64,000 nt of DNA from Pseudomonas sp. N40(2020) (lineage in GTDB: Bacteria; Pseudomonadota; Gammaproteobacteria; Pseudomonadales; Pseudomonadaceae). A model generated the notes under the pieces. The model was given only the letters and a program-made list of their open reading frames with translations. It was not told where the DNA came from and made no database searches. A program made the position numbers and the translations under genes. Below are positions 7,207 to 18,192 of this stretch, piece after piece. Within the stretch, counting starts at the first letter, position 1, and each line of letters starts with the position of its first letter. The DNA lies in contig NZ_JACSZV010000007.1 of the NCBI RefSeq assembly GCF_014472415.1, positions 62,001 to 126,000 on the forward strand, read 5' to 3'.

Positions 7207-9833
7207 GACTTCGCCTTCGGTTTACGTGCCCCGCCACTTTTGGCTGGAGCAGAACCCGCTTTCGGCGGGCCTTTACGGTGTTTGCTCGGTTTGGCTGGCT
7301 TGCCGCCGGTCGCATTCTCAGGCGCCGACCGTCCGGTCTTTCCCCCGGACGCCGCTTTACCACCGTTTTTGGCATCGGAAAGCAGCGCTTTCTTCATTTC
7401 ACGGCTTTTGCGCAGCTCGGCGTTTTTCGCCACGGCGTCGCTCGGGCGATAGGCTTCGGCAGCCTTCTCTTTGGCCGGACGACGACCGGCGTTTTTTGCC
7501 GGAGCCTTTTCTTCCGAAGCCTTGGACGCTGGAGCAGCGGTTTCGGCGCCACGTTTTTTGCGACCGATCGGCGCACTGATGGTTTTTTCCGCCATCTCGA
7601 AGTCGATCTTGCGCTCGTCTAGGTCGACGCGCATGACACGCACTTCAACGGTGTCACCGAGACGGAAGCTACGACCGGTGCGCTCACCCGCGAGGCGGTG
7701 ATGCACAGGATCGAAATGGTAGTAATCGCCCGGCAGCGCGGTGACGTGCACCAGGCCTTCGACGTAGATATCGGTCAGTTCGACGAACAGGCCAAAACCG
7801 GTCACGGCAGTGATCACGCCCGGGAACGATTCGCCCACGCGATCCTTCATGAACTCGCACTTGAGCCAGTTCACCACGTCGCGAGTCGCTTCGTCAGCAC
7901 GGCGCTCGCTCATCGAGCACTGCTCGCCGAGTTGCTCAAGTGCCGCTTCGTCGTACGGATAGATGCGTGCCTTCGGAATGGTCATCGCACCGGCACGGCG
8001 AACGTGCGGGGTGTCCTGCTTCGAATGGATCACGCTGCGGATCGCGCGGTGCGTGAGCAGGTCCGGGTAACGACGGATCGGCGAAGTGAAGTGGGTATAG
8101 GCTTCGTAATTCAGGCCGAAGTGACCGTCGTTTTCGGCGCTGTACACCGCCTGACTCAACGAACGCAGCATCACGGTCTGGATCAGATGGAAATCCGGAC
8201 GATCCTTGATGCTCGCCAGCAAAGCCTGATAGTCCTTCGGCGATGGACCATCCTTGCCTTTATGCAGGGACAGACCTAGCTCGCCGAGGAAGGCGCGCAG
8301 TTTTTCCAGACGCTCCGGTGGAGGCCCCGCGTGAACGCGGTACAGCGCAGGGATTTCGTGCTTTTTCAGGAATTCGGCGGTAGCCACGTTGGCCGCCAGC
8401 ATGCATTCCTCGATCAGCTTGTGCGCATCGTTACGGATGGTCGGACGGATTTCGGCAATCTTGCGCTCGGAACCGAAGATGATCCGGGTTTCCTGCGTTT
8501 CGAAATCGATCGCGCCACGCACGTGACGGGCTGCCAGCAACACCTTGTACAGCGCATAAAGCTGTTTAAGGTGTGGCACGACGTCGGTGTATTCGCCACG
8601 CAGTTTGCGCGCTTCGGTCGCTTTCGGCGTTTCCAGCATCGCGCTGACCTTGTTGTAGGTCAAACGAGCGTGGGAGTGGATCACCGCTTCATAGAAGCAG
8701 TAGTCGGTCATTTCGCCAGACTTGGAGATGGTCATCTCGCAAACCATGGCCAGACGATCGACCTGCGGATTCAGCGAGCACAGGCCGTTGGACAACTGCT
8801 CAGGCAGCATCGGCACCACGCGCTCGGGGAAGTACACCGAGTTGCCACGCACTTGGGCTTCGTTGTCCAGCGCCGAGCCGATTTTCACGTAACTGGAAAC
8901 GTCGGCAATCGCCACGTACAACTTCCAGCCACCGGAGAACAAGCGCAGCTTGCCCGGCTTGGCTTCGCAATAGACCGCATCGTCGAAGTCCCGGGCATCT
9001 TCGCCGTCGATGGTGACGAACGGCAGATGGCGCAGGTCGACGCGCTTCTCTTTGTCTTTATCTTCGACTTCCGGCTTGAGCTTGGCCGCCTCTTTCAGAA
9101 CGGCTTCAGGCCAGACGTGCGGGATGTCATAGGTACGCAGCGCGACATCGATTTCCATGCCCGGCGCCATGTAGTTGCCGACCACTTCGACCACATCGCC
9201 TTGCGGCTGGAAACGCGGCGTTGGCCAGTGGGTGATTTTCACCTCGACGAACTGACCGATCTGGGCGCTGGCATTGCGGCCCGGAGTGACCAGCACTTCT
9301 TGCTGGATCTTCGGATTATCCGCAACGACGAAGCCGATACCGCCTTCTTCGAAGTAGCGACCGACGATGCTTTCGTGAGCGCGGGACACCACTTCAACGA
9401 TCACGCCTTCGCGGCGACCGCGACGGTCGAGTCCGGAAACACGGGCAAGCGCGCGGTCACCGTCGAACACCAGACGCATTTGCGCCGGGCTCATGAACAG
9501 GTCATCGCTGCCGTCGTCCGGCACCAGGAAGCCGAAACCGTCACGGTGACCGCTGATGCGGCCGAGGATCAGGTCGAGCTTGTCCACTGGCGCATACGTG
9601 CCCCGACGGGTGTATATCAGCTGAGCGTCGCGCTCCATGGCGCGCAGGCGGCGGCGCAGGGCTTCGATCTGGTCTTCTGTGGTCAGACCAAACTCTTCGA
9701 CCAGTTGCTCGCGGGCAGCAGGCGAACCCCGATCGGCGAGATGCGCCAGGATCAGTTCGCGGCTAGGAATAGGGTTTTCATATTTTTCCGCTTCACGAGC
9801 GGCCTCGGGATCGAGGGACTGCCAATCGGCCAT
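7203..9833 (-). CDS. rnr: Ribonuclease R
   Basis: Processive 3'-5' exoribonuclease that degrades structured RNA, including defective rRNA and tmRNA-tagged messages. The 876 residues are the expected length: an N-terminal helix-turn-helix region ('LAHLADRGSPAAREQLVEEF'), cold-shock domains, the RNB catalytic domain with 'FVTIDGEDARDFDDAVYCE' (metal-binding aspartates) near residue 275, an S1 domain ('FPGVITAVTGFGLFVEL'), and a long C-terminal tail of Lys, Ala and Pro from about residue 750, which in this family helps bind structured RNA. It is first in the rnr-rlmB operon and diverges from the tRNA-Leu genes. Confidence 0.98.
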   Translation of the reverse strand: MADWQSLDPEAAREAEKYENPIPSRELILAHLADRGSPAAREQLVEEFGLTTEDQIEALRRRLRAMERDAQLIYTRRGTYAPVDKLDLILGRISGHRDGFGFLVPDDGSDDLFMSPAQMRLVFDGDRALARVSGLDRRGRREGVIVEVVSRAHESIVGRYFEEGGIGFVVADNPKIQQEVLVTPGRNASAQIGQFVEVKITHWPTPRFQPQGDVVEVVGNYMAPGMEIDVALRTYDIPHVWPEAVLKEAAKLKPEVEDKDKEKRVDLRHLPFVTIDGEDARDFDDAVYCEAKPGKLRLFSGGWKLYVAIADVSSYVKIGSALDNEAQVRGNSVYFPERVVPMLPEQLSNGLCSLNPQVDRLAMVCEMTISKSGEMTDYCFYEAVIHSHARLTYNKVSAMLETPKATEARKLRGEYTDVVPHLKQLYALYKVLLAARHVRGAIDFETQETRIIFGSERKIAEIRPTIRNDAHKLIEECMLAANVATAEFLKKHEIPALYRVHAGPPPERLEKLRAFLGELGLSLHKGKDGPSPKDYQALLASIKDRPDFHLIQTVMLRSLSQAVYSAENDGHFGLNYEAYTHFTSPIRRYPDLLTHRAIRSVIHSKQDTPHVRRAGAMTIPKARIYPYDEAALEQLGEQCSMSERRADEATRDVVNWLKCEFMKDRVGESFPGVITAVTGFGLFVELTDIYVEGLVHVTALPGDYYHFDPVHHRLAGERTGRSFRLGDTVEVRVMRVDLDERKIDFEMAEKTISAPIGRKKRGAETAAPASKASEEKAPAKNAGRRPAKEKAAEAYRPSDAVAKNAELRKSREMKKALLSDAKNGGKAASGGKTGRSAPENATGGKPAKPSKHRKGPPKAGSAPAKSGGARKPKAKS

Positions 9834-9964
9834 TAGAGAGTTTTCACCTTGTCTATATACGGGTTAGTTTGGCATAGGCGTCATCAAACGGGAAATTTCA
9901 GACTATAAAGGCCCTTCTAAAGCCCTGTATCGACGCTTTGAAGTCGTTTTAAACACCGTCGGTA

Positions 9965-10022
9965 AAAAAAATCAAAAAAAATCGAAGCAGGGGTTTACAG
10001 TTAAAAAGACGCTCCGTATAGT
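9965..10022 (+). promoter_or_regulatory. Promoter of first tRNA-Leu gene
   Basis: A TTTACA -35 box (9994-9999) and a TATAGT -10 box (10017-10022) are 17 bases apart and followed by a GC-rich discriminator (GCGCGCC), as expected for stringently controlled stable-RNA promoters. An A-rich tract at 9965-9985 could be an UP element. Almost the same boxes precede the second tRNA copy. Confidence 0.8.
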
Positions 10023-10058
10023 GCGCGCCATCGACGACGCACAAGCGTTTCCGATACT

Positions 10059-10145
10059 GCCCAGATGGTGAAATTGGTAGACACGCCAGCTTCAGGTGCT
10101 GGTGACCTTACGGTCGTGGAAGTTCGAGTCTTCTTCTGGGCACCA
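10059..10145 (+). tRNA. tRNA-Leu (anticodon CAG), copy 1
   Basis: An 87-base gene: acceptor arms GCCCAGA/TCTGGGC pair perfectly, the anticodon stem CCAGC/GCTGG encloses loop TTCAGGT (anticodon CAG), there is a long class II variable arm (CCTTACGGTCGTGG), the T-loop has the GTTCGAGTC motif, and CCA is encoded. Identical in sequence to the copy at 10327. Confidence 0.96.
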
Positions 10146-10185
10146 ATTTCGAGATTGAGACTAGATCAGTTTCAAGGCTCACACA

Positions 10186-10209
10186 AAAACCCGCGAAAGC
10201 GGGTTTTTT
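10186..10209 (+). terminator. Terminator of first tRNA-Leu
   Basis: AAAACCCGC-GAAA-GCGGGTTTT hairpin with a GNRA-type tetraloop, followed by further T residues. Confidence 0.85.
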
Positions 10210-10262
10210 GCATTCTAAGGAACGCATTTGTTAAAACCGATTTATTAAAATTAAATCAGGGG

Positions 10263-10291
10263 TTTACAGATCAAAAAGCGCTCCGTATAGT
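10263..10291 (+). promoter_or_regulatory. Promoter of second tRNA-Leu gene
   Basis: TTTACA (10263-10268), a 17-base spacer, TATAGT (10286-10291), then the GC-rich TGCGCCAC. The spacer shares its last ten bases with that of the first copy, so the promoter was duplicated together with the gene. Confidence 0.8.
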
Positions 10292-10326
10292 GCGCCACAT
10301 CAACAGCGGCAACGCTTGCGATGATT

Positions 10327-10413
10327 GCCCAGATGGTGAAATTGGTAGACACGCCAGCTTCAGGTGCTGGTGACCTTACGGTCGTGGAAGTTCGAGTCTT
10401 CTTCTGGGCACCA
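10327..10413 (+). tRNA. tRNA-Leu (anticodon CAG), copy 2
   Basis: An 87-base gene identical to copy 1 from the GCCCAGA acceptor arm to the encoded CCA; anticodon CAG. Confidence 0.96.
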
Positions 10414-10446
10414 ATTCAAATCCAAGGTTACGACCTTGGATTTCAC

Positions 10447-10470
10447 AAAAACCCGCGAAAGCGGGTTTTT
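10447..10470 (+). terminator. Terminator of second tRNA-Leu
   Basis: AAAACCCGC-GAAA-GCGGGTTTT hairpin followed by T, the same stem and loop as the terminator of copy 1. Confidence 0.85.
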
Positions 10471-10550
10471 GCGTTTCCGGGGTTTGAAAAACCTCCGCCC
10501 CCTCTCCTCCCTAGCAAACCATCCAGATCCCCGCAAGGCGCACTTGAGAA

Positions 10551-10572
10551 ACAATATCGTTTATCATTGTTT
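10551..10572 (+). promoter_or_regulatory. Possible Fur box upstream of the iron transporter
   Basis: The stretch AATATCGTTTATCATTGTT resembles the 19-base Fur consensus (GATAATGATAATCATTATC) best in its right half (ATCATT). It lies about 40-55 bases before the binding-protein start, where an iron-repressed promoter would be expected. Match by eye only. Confidence 0.4.
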
Positions 10573-10608
10573 CAAGTTTTTGCAATGCGACAGTGAGGAA
10601 CCCTGCGA

Positions 10609-11619
10609 ATGACGTTTCGAAATACCCTGCGCCGAGGCTTTACCTTCACCCTTCTCGGCCTGGCACTCGCCACTCCCCTCGCCCAGGCTGCCGATGCGGT
10701 TTCCCTGACTCTCTACAACGGCCAGCACAAGGAAGTCGGCGATGCGATCGCCAAAGCCTTCGAAGCCAAGACCGGCATTCACGTCAATGTTCGCAAGGGC
10801 AGCAGTAACCAGCTCGCCAGCCAGATCATCGAGGAAGGCGAACGCTCCCCCGCCGACGTGATCTACACCGAAGAATCTCCACCACTGAACAATCTCGGCG
10901 AGCAAGGCCTGCTGGCCAAGGCCGACGACGCTACTTTGGCTGTACTGCCAGAAAAATATGTCGCCGGCAACGGCACGTGGATCGGCGTCACCGCTCGCGT
11001 TCGCGTGGTTGCGTTCAACCCGAAGCTGATCGATGAAAAAGACCTGCCGAAATCGGTGATGGAATTTTCCGACCCGCAATGGCAAGGCAAAGTCGGTTTC
11101 GTTCCAACCAGCGGCGCCTTCCAGGAACAGGCCGTGGCCATCATCAAGATGCACGGTCGTGACGCCGCCGAAGAATGGCTGACCGGCCTGCGCGCGTTCG
11201 GCAAGACCTACAGCAACAACATGGTCGCACTCAAAGCGGTTGAAAACGGCGAAGTCGCCACCGTCCTGGTGAACAACTACTACTGGTTCGCCCTGCAACG
11301 CGAGAAAGGCAAACTGGATTCGAAACTGCACTACTTCACCGGTGGCGACGCTGGTGGCTTGATCACCGTATCCAGCGCGGCCGTGTTGAAATCCAGCAAG
11401 CACCCAAAAGAAGCCCAGCAATTCCTCGCCTACATGGCGAGCGAAGAAGGTCAGCGCGTGATCACCCAGACAACCGCCGAATACCCGCTGCACAAAGGTA
11501 TGGAATCGGATCGCGGCCTCAAGCCGTTCAGCGAGCTGAAAGCACCGAATGTCACTCCGGCCGATCTGGGCAATGCTGAAGAAGCGCTGGATCTGGAACG
11601 CGAAGTTGGCTTGAACTGA
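10609..11619 (+). CDS. hitA: Periplasmic ferric-iron-binding protein of an ABC importer (FbpA/HitA type)
   Basis: Binds Fe3+ in the periplasm and delivers it to the permease encoded next. A 336-residue protein with a clear signal peptide (about residues 1-27, ending 'LAQAA'). The mature part has the fold of the FbpA family with the iron ligands expected from it: His in 'YNGQHKEV', Glu in 'DVIYTEESPP', and the adjacent tyrosines in 'VNNYYWFAL'. The stop overlaps the permease start by one base. The symbol follows the P. aeruginosa name for this pair and is assigned by similarity. Confidence 0.88.
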   Translation: MTFRNTLRRGFTFTLLGLALATPLAQAADAVSLTLYNGQHKEVGDAIAKAFEAKTGIHVNVRKGSSNQLASQIIEEGERSPADVIYTEESPPLNNLGEQGLLAKADDATLAVLPEKYVAGNGTWIGVTARVRVVAFNPKLIDEKDLPKSVMEFSDPQWQGKVGFVPTSGAFQEQAVAIIKMHGRDAAEEWLTGLRAFGKTYSNNMVALKAVENGEVATVLVNNYYWFALQREKGKLDSKLHYFTGGDAGGLITVSSAAVLKSSKHPKEAQQFLAYMASEEGQRVITQTTAEYPLHKGMESDRGLKPFSELKAPNVTPADLGNAEEALDLEREVGLN

Positions 11620-13184
11620 TGGCCGCATCGTTAACCGCCCCCGCCACGCGCGGGGGTTACGTGCCACGGCGCAAGCGGCCGTCGATCTGGCTGGTGCTGC
11701 CGGTATTGCTGTTGGTGGTCATGAGCCTGTTGCCGCTGGCCTATGTCGGGCTGAAGGCCTGGCAGGCCGGCTGGGCCGAGGCGCTGCATTTGTTGTGGCG
11801 CCCTTATGTGTTCGGCCTGCTGCGCAATACGCTGGCGCTGATGGTCGGCGTGACCATCACCTGCGGCGTGATTGGTTTGTCGCTGGCCTGGCTGCTAGAG
11901 CGCACCAATCTGCCCGGGCGACGTCTATGGGGCGTGATTTTGTGCCTGCCCTTCGCGGTGCCGGCATTTGTCAGCAGCTTCACCTGGGTGTCGCTGAGCG
12001 CACAGTTCGAAGGCCTCGGCGGGGCGATTCTGGTGATGAGCCTGTCGAAATACCCGCTGATCTTTCTGCCGGTTGCAGCCACTTTGCGCAACCTCGACCC
12101 CTCTCTTGAAGAATCTGCGCGCACCCTCGGCCAGAACCGCTGGGGCGTGTTCTTTCGCGTCACGCTACCGCTACTCTGGCCGTCGCTGCTGGCCGGCTCG
12201 CTGCTGATTGCCCTGCATATGCTGGTGGAGTTCGGCGCGCTGTCGATCATCGGCCTGCAAACCTTCACCACTGCGATCTATCAACAGTTCGAACTGGAAT
12301 TCAGTAACGCGAATGCGGCGATGCTATCTGCGGTGTTGCTGGCGCTGTGCCTGGTTCTGCTGTGGCTGGAACTGCGAGTGCGCGGCAAAGGCCGTCATGT
12401 GCGCACCGGGCAAGGTGCGGCGCGTCAGGCTGAACAGGTTCGGCTCGGACCGTGGGCCACTGTCGGTCAGTTGTATTGCCTGATGCTGGCGATCATCGGC
12501 AGCGGGATTCCACTGGGCATGCTGGCGTACTGGCTGGCGGTGGGCTCTTCGGCAGCCTTCCCGGTCGCGGCGATTACCGAAGCACTGCTGTCCTCGCTGG
12601 CACTCTCGCTGGGTGGCGCAGCGCTGTGCCTACTGCTGGCGATACCGGTCGGCCTGTTGGTCGTGCGTTACAAAGGCCAACTGGCGATCTGGGCCGAGCG
12701 CCTGCCGTATCTGCTGCATGCGTTGCCAGGACTGGTGATTGCGTTGACGCTGGTGTATTTCGCCCTGCATTACGTACCAGTGCTGTATCAAACGTCTGCG
12801 CTGTTGCTGATCGCTTATGCGTTGCTGTTTCTGCCGCTAGCTCAGGCGCCGATTCGCACCGCACTGAACAAAGCGGCACCGCAGCTGGAAGAGGCGGCAC
12901 GCACGCTGGGTGCATCGTCGTTCACGGCGTTTTGCCGGGTGACGCTGCCGATCATCTTCCCGGCATTGGGCGCAGCGTTTGCACTGGTGTTCCTGGATGC
13001 GATGAAGGAGCTGACGGCGACTTTGCTGCTGAGTCCGACTGGACTGAACACCTTGGCGACCGAGGTCTGGGCGCATACCGCGAATGTCGAGTTTGCAGCA
13101 GCGGCACCTTATGCGGCGTTGTTGATTCTGGTTTCTGGATTGCCTGTGTATCTGCTGACGACGCGGATGTATTTGAGCCGCTGA
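11619..13184 (+). CDS. hitB: Ferric-iron ABC transporter permease, fused double-domain
   Basis: Inner-membrane channel subunit for iron taken up by the upstream binding protein. At 521 residues with about twelve membrane segments it is a tandem fusion of two permease halves. Each half carries a coupling loop: 'EESARTLGQNRWGVFFRVTLP' near residue 167 and 'EEAARTLGASSFTAFCRVTLP' near residue 425. Translation is coupled to hitA (TGATG). No ATPase gene follows; the next gene is on the other strand, so the nucleotide-binding subunit must be encoded elsewhere, as in P. aeruginosa hitAB. Confidence 0.88.
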   Translation: MAASLTAPATRGGYVPRRKRPSIWLVLPVLLLVVMSLLPLAYVGLKAWQAGWAEALHLLWRPYVFGLLRNTLALMVGVTITCGVIGLSLAWLLERTNLPGRRLWGVILCLPFAVPAFVSSFTWVSLSAQFEGLGGAILVMSLSKYPLIFLPVAATLRNLDPSLEESARTLGQNRWGVFFRVTLPLLWPSLLAGSLLIALHMLVEFGALSIIGLQTFTTAIYQQFELEFSNANAAMLSAVLLALCLVLLWLELRVRGKGRHVRTGQGAARQAEQVRLGPWATVGQLYCLMLAIIGSGIPLGMLAYWLAVGSSAAFPVAAITEALLSSLALSLGGAALCLLLAIPVGLLVVRYKGQLAIWAERLPYLLHALPGLVIALTLVYFALHYVPVLYQTSALLLIAYALLFLPLAQAPIRTALNKAAPQLEEAARTLGASSFTAFCRVTLPIIFPALGAAFALVFLDAMKELTATLLLSPTGLNTLATEVWAHTANVEFAAAAPYAALLILVSGLPVYLLTTRMYLSR

Positions 13185-13190
13185 TAAAGC

Positions 13191-13268
13191 AAAAGATCGC
13201 AGCCTGCGGCGGCTCCTACAGAAGAATTTGCGTTTCCCTGTAGGAGCTGCCGCAGGCTGCGATCTTTT
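13191..13268. repeat. 30-base-arm inverted repeat between convergent genes
   Basis: Arms 13191-13220 and 13239-13268 (AAAGATCGCAGCCTGCGGC type) are inverted copies with one mismatch around an 18-base loop. This AAAAGATCGCAGCCTGCGGC family is widespread in P. fluorescens-group spacers. The A/T-rich outer ends would make it a bidirectional terminator for hitB and the chemoreceptor gene. Confidence 0.85.
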
Positions 13269-13272
13269 AATC

Positions 13273-15207
13273 TTAGGCCCGGAACTGCCCCAGGCTTGCC
13301 TTCAACTGCGCCGCCAGACCATCCAGCACCTTGCCACTGGCCGTGGTTTCCACCACCGCCTGCGCCGCTTTCTCGGCCTGAGCATGTATCGTCTCGACCC
13401 GCCCACGCACCGCCTGCGCACCTTGCGCCTGATGCGCCGCCGCCTGAGTCGCCAGGCCAATCGCCGCATGCACCTGCTCAACCGAAGCCTGAACCGACTG
13501 CTGCAACCGCGCACTGTCACGCAGCACCAGCAAACCTTCGCTGGCCTGACGCCCAGCCTGACCAATCGCCTCCACCGCCTCACGCGCGCCCTGCTGCAAG
13601 GCGACGATATGCGCCTGAATGTCACCGGTCGAGCTTTGCGTCTTGCTCGCCAACGCCCGGACCTCATCCGCCACTACGGCGAACCCGCGCCCGGTCTCGC
13701 CGGCCCGCGCCGCTTCAATCGCCGCGTTCAATGCCAGCAGGTTGGTCTGCTCAGCAATGCCGTGAATCACCGTCAAAACAACTTCAATCTGTTCACTCTG
13801 CTGCGCCAGACGCTCAATAACTTTCGCCCCGGTATCGACCTGCCCGGCCAGCGCCTCGATCAAGCTGCCGACCTTGGCCGAGGTGCGAGTGTTCTCATCA
13901 GTCGCCTGACGAATATCCACAACCTGCTTCAACGCAGCCTGCATGGCATGGCTTTCCGACTGCGCCTCGTCGGCCATTTGCGACAGTGCCCGCAGACTTT
14001 CCGCCACTTCGTCACGCTGCATCCCGGCCGCCGCATCGGCACCGGCATTGCGCAGGGTCATGGCACCGATTTCCACGCCGGTACGCTGCGCCACATCGCC
14101 CGCCTCGCGCACGATCGGCTGCAACTTATCGACAAAGCGATTGACCGCCGAGGCCATGTCGCCGATCTCGTCCTTGCTGTTGATCTGCACCCGCTTGGTC
14201 AGGTCGCCTTCGCCCGCCGCCAGATCGTCCATGGCGGCATTGAGCATCTTCAAGCGATTGACCACGCGATGGCCGAGCACCACGGCCAGCAACAGCAGCA
14301 CGCCGCAGCCGACCAGCGCCAGGCCCATGCCGATCCGCCAGCGCAAAGTCGCTGCGGCATCCTGCACGGTGCTGGCGGTGTTAGCTTTCATCTCGGTGGC
14401 GGTGGATTGCGCTGATTGCAATCGCGCACGCATCGCCGTCGCGCTATCGGCTGCGGCGCCTTTTAGGCTGTCACCGACCAATTGATCGCTGCTGGCAATC
14501 AGCGCGGTGAAACGCTTGTCGAGGGCGGCCAGATCGGTTTCCACCGAAGCCGTGGAAACCCCCATCAGCACCTTGCCGATTTCCACGCCATTCGGATTGA
14601 TCGAAGCCTCGAGGTAGTAGACCGACGGATCGTTCTTCGCCGCATCCAGCACTTTATCCAGCGCACGCTCGCCCTGGCCCTTTTCCAGCAAGGCCTTGTT
14701 AATCGGGTTTTCGCGGTTGAGGTAGCGGGTCAGGTGCTGGCCGGTGGCGTCGTCGTAGACCACGAACAACACGTTGGGATTGCGCTGGGCGCGACGGGCA
14801 AATTCCGACAGGGTTGGCACATCGCTGTCCCACATGGCGCGGGGCGCAACGGAGGCGAGCAACTGGGCCATGTCGTTGGCCGAGTCCTTCAGATCCTTTT
14901 CCAATGTCGCGCGCAACTGTGCCTGTTCGTCCTTCAGTCGCGTGGACAAACCGGCCGTCAGACGCTGGCGGGTACTGGCGGACAAGGCGTCGAGGCTCGA
15001 CGTGACTTCACGCCCGGCCTGCTCCAGTTCACCGGAGAGCTTCTGGCTATCGGCACCGAGGCGCACCGCCAAATCGGCTTCCAGAGCCGTGACCGTGCTC
15101 CGCGTCAGGGCAACGGCCACCAGCACCTGCACCAAAAGGGCGATACCAAGGGTAACGAACACGGGCCGCAACAAACGGCTTTGTAACAGTGAGAGAACGG
15201 CTGACAC
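13273..15207 (-). CDS. Methyl-accepting chemotaxis protein
   Basis: Transmembrane chemoreceptor controlling the CheA kinase. I take the GTG at 15207 as start ([13 protein letters not shown], about 644 residues) because AGAGGGA lies six bases upstream; an ATG at 15234 would add nine residues. Order: membrane segment near residues 12-35, a long periplasmic ligand domain of cache-like pattern ('[18 protein letters not shown]', '[16 protein letters not shown]'), a second membrane segment near residue 300, HAMP ('[20 protein letters not shown]'), and the signalling domain with the conserved hairpin '[20 protein letters not shown]'. The ligand cannot be told from the sequence. Confidence 0.92.
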   Translation of the reverse strand: MSAVLSLLQSRLLRPVFVTLGIALLVQVLVAVALTRSTVTALEADLAVRLGADSQKLSGELEQAGREVTSSLDALSASTRQRLTAGLSTRLKDEQAQLRATLEKDLKDSANDMAQLLASVAPRAMWDSDVPTLSEFARRAQRNPNVLFVVYDDATGQHLTRYLNRENPINKALLEKGQGERALDKVLDAAKNDPSVYYLEASINPNGVEIGKVLMGVSTASVETDLAALDKRFTALIASSDQLVGDSLKGAAADSATAMRARLQSAQSTATEMKANTASTVQDAAATLRWRIGMGLALVGCGVLLLLAVVLGHRVVNRLKMLNAAMDDLAAGEGDLTKRVQINSKDEIGDMASAVNRFVDKLQPIVREAGDVAQRTGVEIGAMTLRNAGADAAAGMQRDEVAESLRALSQMADEAQSESHAMQAALKQVVDIRQATDENTRTSAKVGSLIEALAGQVDTGAKVIERLAQQSEQIEVVLTVIHGIAEQTNLLALNAAIEAARAGETGRGFAVVADEVRALASKTQSSTGDIQAHIVALQQGAREAVEAIGQAGRQASEGLLVLRDSARLQQSVQASVEQVHAAIGLATQAAAHQAQGAQAVRGRVETIHAQAEKAAQAVVETTASGKVLDGLAAQLKASLGQFRA

Positions 15208-15301
15208 TATGAATCCCTCTACTTCTGACGCCATTAATTTGATGGCACTCTTGTAGACAGATTCACAGCAAAGGTCATGCCGTCCAACAGGCATAAACAA
15301 C

Positions 15302-15331
15302 AAAGGCCCCGATTAAGGGGCCTTTGTTTTT
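15302..15331 (-). terminator. Terminator after purA
   Basis: AAAGGCCCC-TTAATC-GGGGCCTTT stem with T-rich flanks on both strands. On the minus strand it lies just after the purA stop and ends in TTTGTTGTTT. Confidence 0.85.
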
Positions 15332-15346
15332 TACATCAACGACTTA

Positions 15347-16690
<1,344 letters not shown>

Positions 16691-17878
16691 TCAAGAAGCC
16701 AGTGGCGATACTTGCCAAAGCCCGTTCTGCTGAATCAATTGCCGGTCGCAGTCCGCATCACGGGCGGCGGCCAAAGGTTGTCCAGGCAATGCCTGAACGA
16801 CACGCTGACCCTCACTGCGCAACTGGCAAACCTGCTGCCAGAGTGCCGCATCCGTACTGTCAGGCATCCAGATACCGCCAGACGGTAACTCGATCTCAGC
16901 ACGCCCCAGGGTCACCAGGGTTTTCAAATCAGTGGAGAAGCCGGTTGCCGGACGGGCGCGACCGAAGTCGGCGCCGATGTCGTCGTAGCGACCGCCCTGA
17001 GCGATGGACTGGCCAACGCCCGGCACGAACACCGCGAACACCACACCGGTGTGGTAGTGGTAGCCGCGCAACTCGCCCAGATCAAAATACAGCGGCAGCT
17101 CCGGGAAGCGCGCCGACAGACGCTCGGCGATCGCCAGCAAATCTTCCAGTGCTGCCAGCACCGGCGCCGGCGCATCGGCCAGACGCTCGCGGGCAGCAGC
17201 CAGCACTTCACGGCCGCCACACAGATCGACCAGCGCGCGCAGCATGCCGGACAGATCGGCCGGCAGGCCTTCGGTCAAGGTAATGACCTCGTCGATGGCC
17301 TTGCGTTGCAACGCATCGAACAACTGCTGCTCGACTTCACCGGACAGACCGGCGGCGCGCGCCAGGCCACGGTAGATGCCGACGTGACCGAGATCCATGT
17401 GCACATCCGGCACATCGGCCAGTTGCAGCATGGCCAGCATCAGGCTGATGACTTCGACGTCGCTGCTCGGGCTGGCATCGCCGTACAACTCGGCGCCCAA
17501 TTGAATCGGGCTGCGCGAGGACGACAGTGCACGCGGTTGGGCGTGCAGTACGCTGCCGGCGTAGCACAGACGGCTCGGGCCCTCGCGACGCAGGGTGTGC
17601 GCATCGATGCGTGCCACTTGCGGCGTGATGTCAGCGCGGAAACCCATCTGCCGGCCCGACTGCGGGTCGATGACCTTGAAGGTACGCAGATCCAGGTCCT
17701 GGCCCGCGCCGGTCAGCAGGGATTCCAGGTACTCGATATGGGGGGTCACGACAAACTCGTAACCCCAGCTCTGGAACAGATCCAACACCTGACGACGCGC
17801 AACTTCAATGCGCGCCGCTTCCGGTGGCAGTACTTCTTCGATGCCATCTGGCAGCAGCCAGCGGTCTACCGTTGCCAT
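16691..17878 (-). CDS. hisZ: ATP phosphoribosyltransferase regulatory subunit HisZ
   Basis: Paralogue of histidyl-tRNA synthetase that activates the short-form HisG in the first step of histidine synthesis. 395 residues with a class II synthetase-like core: '[18 protein letters not shown]', '[20 protein letters not shown]' (motif 2-like), and '[14 protein letters not shown]'-type sequence late in the protein. It lacks the anticodon-binding domain of true HisRS. HisG is not in this window. It lies between hflC and purA, as in P. aeruginosa. Confidence 0.95.
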   Translation of the reverse strand: MATVDRWLLPDGIEEVLPPEAARIEVARRQVLDLFQSWGYEFVVTPHIEYLESLLTGAGQDLDLRTFKVIDPQSGRQMGFRADITPQVARIDAHTLRREGPSRLCYAGSVLHAQPRALSSSRSPIQLGAELYGDASPSSDVEVISLMLAMLQLADVPDVHMDLGHVGIYRGLARAAGLSGEVEQQLFDALQRKAIDEVITLTEGLPADLSGMLRALVDLCGGREVLAAARERLADAPAPVLAALEDLLAIAERLSARFPELPLYFDLGELRGYHYHTGVVFAVFVPGVGQSIAQGGRYDDIGADFGRARPATGFSTDLKTLVTLGRAEIELPSGGIWMPDSTDAALWQQVCQLRSEGQRVVQALPGQPLAAARDADCDRQLIQQNGLWQVSPLAS

Positions 17879-18084
17879 TACGCCATTCCCCTTTGATCCG
17901 GGCGGCCAGCACTAGGGCGAGCCTTGAGTGAAGCAGAAAATGACCGGTCCGTTCAAAACGCACGCGCATGAACGACGCAGCGAAAGGCCTGATACCGGCC
18001 TCGCCCATCACTTTCCTCGAAAAACTGTTCGGGCTGTTCAACCCGATGTTCTGCAGCAAAAACAGCAATCAAACATGCAGACGC

Positions 18085-18111
18085 AAAAAAGCCGGGAATT
18101 TCCCGGCTGCC
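18085..18111 (-). terminator. Strong terminator after hflC
   Basis: AGCCGGGAA/TTCCCGGCT hairpin followed by TTTTTT on the minus strand, about 80 bases past the hflC stop. The 314-base spacer 17879-18192 around it has no recognisable gene on either strand and must also hold the hisZ promoter. Confidence 0.9.
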
Positions 18112-18192
18112 GCATCATACACACGTTTTCCCAAAGGATCACCCCGCCCGAGGTTTTAGCCGCCGGGCGGAACGATTCAGGTCAACGTCGTA

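Noticed and set aside
10059..10608. Attachment sites of an integrated element at the tRNA-Leu genes
   Set aside because: The second copy is a full tRNA with its own promoter and terminator rather than a 3' fragment, and no integrase or phage gene is near.
17879..18192. Expected small DUF2065 gene between hflC and hisZ
   Set aside because: I looked for the short hydrophobic frame known between these genes in some relatives; the spacer contains a terminator and only low-quality frames, one of which overlaps hisZ.
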